NCBI GenBank assembly: GCA_011634665.1 | Contig: WAEK01000014.1 | Coordinates: forward strand, 186,001 to 250,000 | Direction of reading: 5' to 3' | Source of the DNA: Mortierella sp. BCC40632 | Lineage: Eukaryota > Mortierellomycota > Mortierellomycetes > Mortierellales > Mortierellaceae | DNA length: 64,000 bases | Shown: positions 56,173-64,000 of the stretch, in pieces | Layout of the letters: every line of letters begins with the position of its first letter | Position numbering within the stretch: the stretch's first letter is position 1 | The notes under the pieces: model-generated | What the model saw: only the letters and a program-made list of their open reading frames with translations | The model's database searches: none | What the model was told of the DNA's origin: nothing | Program-made: the position numbers and the translations under genes

Positions 56173-56649
56173 ATGAAATTCACTTCTCTCCTTGCCATTT
56201 CCTTGGGTGTTGTCGCCCTCCAGTGTGCGAATGCTGCCCCACTGGCGCCGAGTCCGATCACTACCGATGTCACGGCTGTTCCAACGACCACGGCTAGGGC
56301 CAGGAAGCCTACAGGGACTGGGCCATCCTCTCCGACTGACTTGCCTGGTTCGCCGAGCGGGACCAGGAAGCCTACTGGGACTGGGTCATCCTCTCCGACT
56401 GACTCGCCGGATTGGTCATCTGCATCGTCGGATTGGGCTACCCCCAGGCCCACTACCAATTGTCCGGACTGGACCATTACAGAGACGGTCACAGGAACAC
56501 CTAAGCCGACCACGATCTGGACCACGGTCACCTCGGTGCTCACTTCTACATCTGGACCCATTCCTACCTCCACCATCGTGGTCACATCGGTCGTCACCAG
56601 AACCGTGACAAATACCAAGCGTCCCGGGGCTACAATCATCCCTGCCTAA
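56173..56649 (+). CDS. Secreted Ser/Thr/Pro-rich (mucin-like) protein
   Basis: Intronless, 158 aa. Signal peptide MKFTSLLAISLGVVALQCANA followed by a mature chain dominated by Thr, Ser and Pro. An imperfect repeat (RKPTGTGPSSPTDLPG and RKPTGTGSSSPTDSPD) is visible at residues ~44-77, then many TTVTSVLTSTSG-like stretches. There are only two cysteines after the signal region. This is the composition of O-mannosylated cell-wall or secreted proteins. No catalytic domain and no GPI-like hydrophobic C-terminus were seen. I chose the ATG at 56173 because it starts the signal peptide; the frame is open upstream to 56077. It has a TATA box upstream. Confidence 0.75.
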   Translation: MKFTSLLAISLGVVALQCANAAPLAPSPITTDVTAVPTTTARARKPTGTGPSSPTDLPGSPSGTRKPTGTGSSSPTDSPDWSSASSDWATPRPTTNCPDWTITETVTGTPKPTTIWTTVTSVLTSTSGPIPTSTIVVTSVVTRTVTNTKRPGATIIPA

Positions 56650-56714
56650 GTCTTCAAAAATAGGGAAAGAGGATCAAGGTCCAAATTGATTCATGATAGA
56701 TAGAGAGAAAGAGA

Positions 56715-56763
<49 letters not shown>

Positions 56764-57564
56764 ACGAGAGGATTGAATCCCAAGCTCCAATACACTTTTC
56801 CCTTCTTTCCTTTTGTTCCCCCCTCCCCTTACCCACTTGAATCAACAATGGACGCTAAGTTCTTTTATAGATAAAAGAAAAACAAATACAAAGATCATGG
56901 GCTGAAGGATGGGTAATTTTGTCCGTCCTTTATGCCTTAGTCCCAACCCTTTTTATTTTCATTTTCGTCTTTTTTGTTTTGTAAAAGAAGCACATGAAAG
57001 AGTGAAAAAATGAATAAAAGAAAGAAAAAATAAAATAAAAAAAAAAATAAAGAGGCACTTGCGTCTCTTCCCTCATCACTCTCGAGTACATCCAACTTTT
57101 ATTTTTATAGGTAATCCCTCATCCATGGAATCAACAAAAAGAGAGGGAAAAAAAATAATAAACGATAGCAATACAGCGGTAGCACATGATATATGAACAA
57201 AAAAAAACCAACAGCATAAAAAAAAAATGGTGTAAATAAAGAAGCAAATCAAAGAGTTGGGAAAGGTAGGGAAAAGCCAACCCATCCCCCTCCACAAGTG
57301 TCATTATTTATAATCAAAAAAAAAAAACAAAAGACAGAAAAAACAAAAAAAGGGGGGTGGGGACAGTGAAAGACTGAAGAATCAAAGAAAGACAAGAGAG
57401 GCGTAAATAGGACTCTATTTTGGTATATGGCAGTAAAAAGAAGAATGAACGAGAAAGGGAAAGTACAGTGCTTTGTTCCACACTTCAAAAGAGGACTAAT
57501 CCTCAAAGAAGAAAAAAATTCAAGTACAAGTTAAAAATAGAGGGGATAAGGGGGAGAGAGAAGG

Positions 57565-57598
<34 letters not shown>

Positions 57599-57613
57599 AA
57601 GAGAAAGTCGCGA
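56650..57613. other. Convergent intergenic region, low-complexity
   Basis: GA microsatellite at ~56702-56758, multiple short A runs between 56990 and 57350 and A29 at ~57566-57594 just beyond the stop codon of kelch gene B. No gene supported. Confidence 0.6.
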
Positions 57614-60600
57614 CTAGGACTTGGAGCTCGAGACGATGGCTGAGTGTGTCATGACACCAGCGAGGGCACTTCCACTTCCCAACGTCGATGTGGATCCTCC
57701 TACATCCTCCCGACGTACAGTGCCCTGACGTTCCCACGGATGAAAATTGGAAGCATCCACCATTCCTCCCCTGGATACCGCATATTCATCCTTCCCACTG
57801 CTACTCGCAGCCGAGTATGAAGATTGGCCTCCTTTCTGATCCCAAGTATTCCCCTTGCCATGGCTCGCCTTCTTGCCTGAAGGGTTTGGCCCCGTCACGG
57901 TCGAGGACGAGGACCCAGAGCCAGTTGAGTTTTGACTTGTCATGACGGTCACATTGTTCAGACTTGGTCGGCGACTGTTCCTGTTGCTGTTGCGGCGTCG
58001 GTTTCGCTTGCGGATAATGACAATTACACCCATGGTGATAAGGAAGGCCAAGATGGCACCTGTGGCAGCGATAGCAAGAATGATACCAATCGATTTCGAG
58101 CCACTAGCCTGCGTCAAATCTCCATTTGACTGACTATGCCCTGTGTTTGATGAAGACTGTCCATTCTTGTTGTTGTTGTCCTGACCCATATTAGGAGCCA
58201 AGAAAGTATGAACCCAGTTTTGTTCTGAAAGCGAGTAGATCATGGTACTTTCTTCGACTGAAGGAAGATTATTGGGTAGTGAGGTTGGGTTCTGGAAGAA
58301 CCCTGTTTTTTTTTCAACAATACAATATTGAGGAAGAAGAGTAGGAGATAAGTAGCGAATCAGATCTTCGGAGTACCTTTCTTTTTTTCATGCGGTACAA
58401 ATCGCCTTCATGACCCGCTCCTTCTGGAAAGCACACACACACAAATAGACAAGTGTGTCCATTCACAAAAAAGAGTGAATTCATACCTCCCCAGATGACA
58501 AACTGGTTGTTCACGATGGCACATGAAGAATATCCGCGTCCACGGACAGCATATGAATTCGAAGAGGTCCATGTCCAAGTCTGGGTGTTGAGAAAGTAGA
58601 TGGAGTGGTCCGATGTCGAGCTATGGTTCACGAATCCACCAAACACTCCAACGAGTGTACCATCCCATCCTCATTTTTTTTTTGTAGTCATACACGATAG
58701 AAGTACCAAGGTAAGGAAGAAAAGTACTATTGAGTTGAACTGTATCAGCTCTCACGTAGGGTGCACCATCTACTGGCGCACCATTACTTTCTTTTTCTTT
58801 TTCTCTTTCTTTTGTAAAGTAACTGGGCTGTTACTACTACTGTGGGGGGATGAGAAATGAAAAAAAAAAAAAAAAAAAAAAACTGATGCTTACTACTGGC
58901 GATACAATGCGCTGTTCGCAGATTTGGAAAAAATCCTGTGGTAGTCTAAGGGATCAAACCGAATCACGAGTATAATCGGACAAGGAGGGGGTGGTAGTGG
59001 AGGGAAAAGGGCTAGTCTTTAGCGGATCTGTCAATCAGTTTCATCCTCTCCTTCCACTTCCATCATCTCTTGATTATCATCAGCATTTCATTCACATCTT
59101 TCTTTTCTTTTCTTCACACGCACGCGCCTATCAGGCACTAAGAAATAGTTGGAAAGAAAGAACAGGGCCAGGCGAGTCGAGGGAGAGAGTCCAAGAGGAG
59201 TTCCAGGCAGTTCCAGGCAGGTTCCGGCAGGTGCAGGCAGGTTTCAGGCAGGTGCAGGCAAAAGAAAGTCCAGAGAGCGCTTCCTGCAAGTGGCGGAAGT
59301 GGCAAGCGGGCGAGGCAGAAAAATCGGCAGACGGCGAAAGTATGATCGGCGGGGTAGATCGGCGAGGAAGATCGGCAGGGCACACGGACAAAAGGAACAC
59401 ACAAGGAAGCCAACCAGGCTATAATTTTTTTTTCCGGACCGAAACACAAGACAGCGCGGACGGCTTCCCAGAGCGGCAAGACACGAATAAACACTGGACC
59501 ATCGGCACTGTTTTTCTTTTCTTTTGGACACCGGCATCAACACGATTCCTTTCCTCCTCTTCGATGAGCATTGGATTTTTCATGATAGAAACGAGCATAC
59601 ACAGGGTACGGTGATAGGCAATAACCAAAAAGAAATGAGGTGGAGAAAGAGAAAGGAACTCTCTTACACTCATTGTTTCTTCTTCGGTTCATACACCCGA
59701 CGAGGATGGAAGACCATGAAATGTAGGGCATTATCCAAAGGAAATCAGACTATGCAAAAGCATTCCCTGGTCGAGCATCGTTCGGACACAATAAAAGCGA
59801 GCAAAGATCAAAGTTGAAGGGGGGGAAAAAATCATAGCGGACAAAGAAAAAGGGCGAAGCGGACATGTCATCAAGGAACAATAGAGAAAGAAAGATAGAA
59901 AAAACCCATGTTTCTTCATTACTTCGTTCGATCTGAGGTTCTTCTGGTATGAACGTTCTTTTTCTTTTCTTCTTCATCATCATCTTTTTTTTTCTCTTTT
60001 CCTTCTCCATCTCTTTTTATTGCTCAATGCATCACTCCTGGCATTCACATAACACACACAATGGTCCTTTGGACTTCGACCTCTAACCCTATTTTCTTTT
60101 TCTTCATCTTCCTTTTGTCACAACAAGGAAGGGCGTCTCTTCTAAGTCATTTCCTTTCTCTCAACACATCCTCCAAAAAAACAGCCAAAAGATGAAAAGA
60201 TATAACAATAGAACAAAGGGTTCTTGTCGATTATTGCATTGTTGTAAAAGAGTGGATACTGCATTGTTGTTATGTTGGAGATCTGGGGAGTCGAGTTTCC
60301 TGTACCAAACAAACAAAAAAAAAAAAAAAAAAGAGAGAGAGAGAGAGGCCTTGGAGTCCGAGAAGAGGGGCACCATCTCCTTTTTTTTTTTCCCTCCTCT
60401 TCCCTCTCCTCCTCCTCCCCCACTCTCTCCATCTCCATCTCCTTTGTCTCCTTCACCCGAATGTCACGGCACCCACCACAACTGTAGCTCCTTTTCATGT
60501 GGACCAGACAAAAAAAAAATAATAAAAGAAAATAATAACCTCAATCCATTCCAAACTCCACAAGCAAACTTACCTGGGCGGTCCATCCGTTACCATTCGT

Positions 60601-61461
60601 GTTGCTACTATAGCTATTCCCTTGGGATCCGGAATTGTAGTTGCCATTACTGACACCATTGTTGTTATTCAGATTAGGGTTAACACCATTCCCGTTCGTG
60701 TTACTGTTGATGTTACCGTTCTGGGAAACGCCCGTGTAGGCCTGGTTACTCGAATAAGATGGGGGCGTGTACGGGTTGGCACCCGGGGTGTAAAGGTAGA
60801 CAAGATTGGAGTCAGGATTATCCATCATGCCACCAATGATCACCATGGATCGTCGACCCTCCAACCATGTGGCCTCCCCCCCTTGCAGATTCTGAGGACC
60901 AGGCAATGGAACAGGTGTCTCTGAGACGACACTGGACTTGAGGTTATAGATGTCAAGGACATTGGAATGGCCTGCACCCGATTGACCCGTGTCTCCACCC
61001 ACGAAATAAATTTGACCACCTGGACTAGGGTCCGAGGCTGCGGCCATATCACGACGAGTTGTGTCTTGAATCATGGTCGACCCTGTTCCGATCCAGGACC
61101 CTGTAGCCGTGGAAAAGATATTGATAAAGTTGGAGGTCGTAAAAGGCGAACCAGCCTCTCGACCGAACGTGACAAAGGAATTCGTGTCGGAGGAATAAGC
61201 TCCGGAATGGTAGGCATTAATGGGTCCCGAGGGAAGTGGAGTCCAGACAGGGTTGGTCGTGGGCCAGGTTCTTGTGAGATCGAGGGCGTAGAATTGATTG
61301 ACGAGGTTACTGCCTCCGAGGTCACCGCCTTGGACATAGAGTCGACCATGGGCGTAGACGTGAGCGGCACCTCCCGCGGGCTTGGGTTGTGCATGAGCCA
61401 AAGGTGCTGTGGAGAACAGCACCAGAGCATACGCGACAGGAAGGATAGGATGAAGCATCAT
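57614..61461 (-). CDS. Kelch-repeat single-pass membrane protein B
   Basis: Paralogue of the kelch protein at 46479-48794. Exons (minus): 61461-60574, 58945-58894, 58669-58487, 58302-57614, in frame, 603 aa. It has a signal peptide (VAYALVLFSTAPLAHAQ). Kelch units include LYVQGGDLGGS, IYFVGGDTGQS, SMVIIGGMMDN, LVGVFGGFVNH and FVIWGGF. A transmembrane helix (IGIILAIAATGAILAFLITM, ~445-470), a basic stop (RKRNRRR) and a Ser/Gly-rich tail follow. An Asn/Gly/Ser-rich segment interrupts the propeller at the end of exon 1. Exon 2 is 52 nt and encodes TTTGFFPNLRTAHCIAS, aligning with PTTGSFTYSRKGSCAA of paralogue A. Intron 1 is 1,628 bp, very long for this genome. The acceptor of exon 3 (TGAG/GATGG) lacks a pyrimidine tract, but an in-frame TGA directly upstream leaves no other choice. 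Confidence 0.82.
59201..59260 (+). repeat. Short tandem repeat (TTCCAGGCAG-like)
   Basis: Five to six imperfect 10-11-bp units inside intron 1 of kelch gene B. They are followed by further GGCAG- and ATCGGC-rich words to ~59390. No coding assignment. Confidence 0.75.
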
Positions 61462-61812
61462 TTTGACAACGTTCTGTGAGCGCGTGAGTTGAATGTGTAA
61501 TGGAATGGCGTTGATACGTGTGTTTGGGTGAGCGTGCGTGAATGTTTGTATGGTTTCAAAGAAAAGGTTGGTATGGAAATATGCGAGTAGCGGGCAACGA
61601 AGGAATCAAAGATGAAGGTGAAAAGAATGGGTGCGAAGCTAGAAAACTGGTAATCCAAGTCGGGGAATCAGGTTTATGAATGCAGGATAGGTAGAAGGGG
61701 CGATGGTTAGAGTGGTAGCGGTGGTGGTAGTGGATGGGCGGGAAGACTGAAAAAAAAGTAACTAAGCAAGTCTTGAGACAAGGAAACAGGAGCAGGTGCG
61801 AAAAGAAAGCGG

Positions 61813-61849
<37 letters not shown>

Positions 61850-63493
61850 AAAGATTCTGCGACAGGTGCAGAAAGCCGAAGAAAAAAACGCGAGAATTGG
61901 AGGGAGTGTGGTGGGGACGATGCGCGCACGCAGGAAAAACAACAAAAACGAAGGGATGCTTGTCGAAGGTGAGGGGGAGCGATCTGTAATTGAAAACAAG
62001 AAGGAAAGAAAAAAAGAATCCCGAAAACTTAGGATTTATACGATTTACCTCAATCACCGAGCGTCGGTGTGGTTGATGCACGCGGCACACGTAGGGTGGA
62101 TGAACGGCGGTACCTGGGTGGTGTGTCGAGCCGGCGAAGACTCCTGGTCATGGTTCTCTCTTTTTCTCTCACTTTTTTTTTCACAATCTTGAAAGCCCTC
62201 ACCCTCACTTCTGCACTGACTTGCATATTGGTGACCATTTGCAGGAACAGAGGGAGAGAGTAGACGGGCGAGTCTAGCATGGCAAGGGAGACGTTGAGGG
62301 GGGGGGGGAGCGAGGCTGTGGAGCATACTCCAATACAATAGTAATTGGATCAGGCTCTCTGGGACCAGAAATTTGCCCCCTCGCCTTTGGTTCGTGGATG
62401 CATTGACCAAGAGAAGGCGCGTGCCAGCATCGTTTACTATCCCTTTCTGGCTCTAGCATCCCCGCTTCTTGGAACACTTGCAGGGGAAATGCGAAATGCA
62501 TCGGCATCCGCGTTCTCGACTCGGCAGCAAAAAAAAATTGAGAAGGGGTATCAAAAAGTACGAGTTGAAAAAGAGGGACTCTTGTGCGATGCAATGCATC
62601 GCTCTCGAAGCTTCCTAAAAAAAAAATAGCCAAGGCAGGGCGAGGGACGAAGAGAGGGAGAATTGGCGAAAATAGCATTCGCTACGGATCAAATTCGCTT
62701 CCTAGTCAATGAGAAGGATTCTAGGAGCAAAAGGAGTTGGTAAGGGTCAAGCAAGATTTGATGTCTTTTTTTTTTTTTTTTTTTGAACACATATACCCCC
62801 CCTCCCTCTCCAACGGGGATTGTCGCAACAATCGCGCCAATAAGAAAAGGAAAGGGAAAAAAAAAGGATCCCAAGTCGAAAGACCAAGACGATTGGCTCT
62901 GTTGATAGTTCACAAGCAAGGTGTTCAAAAGAATGAAAGGATTCGAAAATACAAAAAAATGGACTTCTTTCTTACTCTCTCACTCTCTACCTAATCACGT
63001 CCCCTGGGATTAGACCTCCCTTGGACCTTCACCCTCTCCTCCCTGCTTTGCTCAGTCAGCGTCCAACAAGTGGTGAAGGGAGGAGTCAAGTCGGTCCTTA
63101 AAACGTAACTCCTTACCGAGGTTTTGTCTCTCACTTCAAAAAAAAAAAAAAAAAAAAAAGGTGCGCGGACAAAAGGGCGCGGGATTTGTTTGCTCAAACG
63201 ATGGAATGAAGGATGATGCCTATTGTCCTTTCAGCCCGCTCCATTTTTTTCTCCGTTTCCTGCACCTCCGCATATCCCTCGAGCCAAACAAAAAAAAAAA
63301 AAAAAAAAAAGTAAAAAAACATGGTGCTACTCCCAGGTAGCGCTCAGACTCTCAATCTGGAGCGCAATTCTCCTCAACTTCCCCTCCCCCCTCCTTTTTT
63401 TTTTTTTTTTATCCACCCTCCAGGGTTATGCTTCATCACATGTTTGTGTTTCCATGTTTGTTCGGCTAAATCCTCATTGACGCTTTTTTGGTC

Positions 63494-63537
<44 letters not shown>

Positions 63538-64000
63538 GCAAGCAGCATCTGCATTCCTTCAACAACTCCAAGAAAGCAGTCTACACGGGGACAAGAAGAG
63601 GGGGGAGAGGATGAAATAGAGAAGCAGTCTCCGTGGCCATATTCGTGAATGGTTTTTTTCTTTTCTTTTTTTGTCAGTCGATGACTCGTATTGCTCTACC
63701 TCCTTCCCTTCTCTCCTTAAACTTCTACATACCTTCCCCCACCTGCCTGCTTCTGCTACTGCTACTGCTACTGTCTTTTTTTTCCTACTCCTACTCCTCC
63801 CTAGAAAAAAGGTAAGGGGGTTCCAATGAATTGCAACCAATGCGTGAAACTTGTGGAGTCAAATAGAGCGCGCTGTGGTTGTAAACTAGAATAAAAAAAA
63901 AAAAAAAAAGCCAGTTTGCTCCATGCCCTTTTGGTTTTGGTTTTGTATTGTTTTGTCTCCCAACAAATCAGACTGCAACAAAGAAGCTCACTCCTTTCAG
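61462..64000. other. Right-end intergenic region upstream of kelch gene B
   Basis: About 2.5 kb with no convincing gene. It holds A31 at ~61816-61846, T20 at ~62766-62784, A22 at ~63138-63159, A20 at ~63291-63310, a GA microsatellite at ~63497-63533 and A18 at ~63891-63909. A CTGCTA repeat lies at ~63752-63774. The left part is presumably the kelch B promoter; the right end may belong to a gene starting beyond the window. Confidence 0.5.

Noticed and set aside
58991..59614. Plus-strand frame with Gln/Val/Ala repeats
   Set aside because: Lies inside the kelch B intron and is explained by short GGCAG-type tandem repeats.
1..64000. CRISPR arrays or bacterial-type operons
   Set aside because: No spaced direct repeats of CRISPR type; all genes show eukaryotic exon structure.

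Overview
The window is nuclear DNA of a filamentous fungus. The best fit is an early-diverging lineage of the Mortierellomycota/Mucoromycota type. The reasons are many short spliceosomal introns (GTAAGT/GTATGT donors, T-rich 3' ends), a Frizzled-like seven-helix receptor, kelch-TM surface proteins, a LysM protein, and long simple A/T tracts roughly every 2 kb. The lineage is inferred from gene style; no marker gene is present. Exon structures below were built by matching splice sites and reading phase by hand. Where a model closes exactly in frame and matches a known family, I regard it as solid.

Left part (1-17 kb). A 13-exon gene encodes a very large Ras guanine-nucleotide exchange factor (~2,306 aa, catalytic domain at the C-terminus). 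It is followed by a GNAT polyamine-type acetyltransferase (minus), an intronless F-box/leucine-rich protein of 1,041 aa (plus), and a damaged member of what looks like an expanded fungal nuclease-like family (minus). From 17.3 to 20 kb there is no convincing gene. This stretch holds an old tandem array of ~150-bp units full of hairpins, whose stems change sequence between units but stay complementary.

Middle (20-38 kb). This is a gene-dense housekeeping block: a small unknown 5-exon gene, riboflavin kinase (FMN1), the ER-junction protein Lunapark (LNP1), Borealin of the chromosomal passenger complex, cystathionine gamma-synthase, a secreted pepsin-like aspartic protease, and a Frizzled/Smoothened-like receptor whose signal peptide lies on an exon 1.4 kb upstream.

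Right part (38-64 kb). This is accessory in character: a tandem pair of paralogous SANT/Myb-like genes, an orphan ORF, two kelch-repeat single-pass membrane proteins with the same exon architecture (including a 52-nt exon 2 in both), a LysM secreted protein with a broken Lys/Pro-rich tail, a dead Tc1/mariner transposon, and a Ser/Thr-rich secreted protein. Several of these (kelch-TM pair, LysM, mucin-like, aspartic protease, Frizzled-like receptor) are predicted to enter the secretory pathway, so the region is rich in cell-surface functions. Two GC-AG introns are supported by phase and homology. No CRISPR, rRNA or tRNA gene was recognised.
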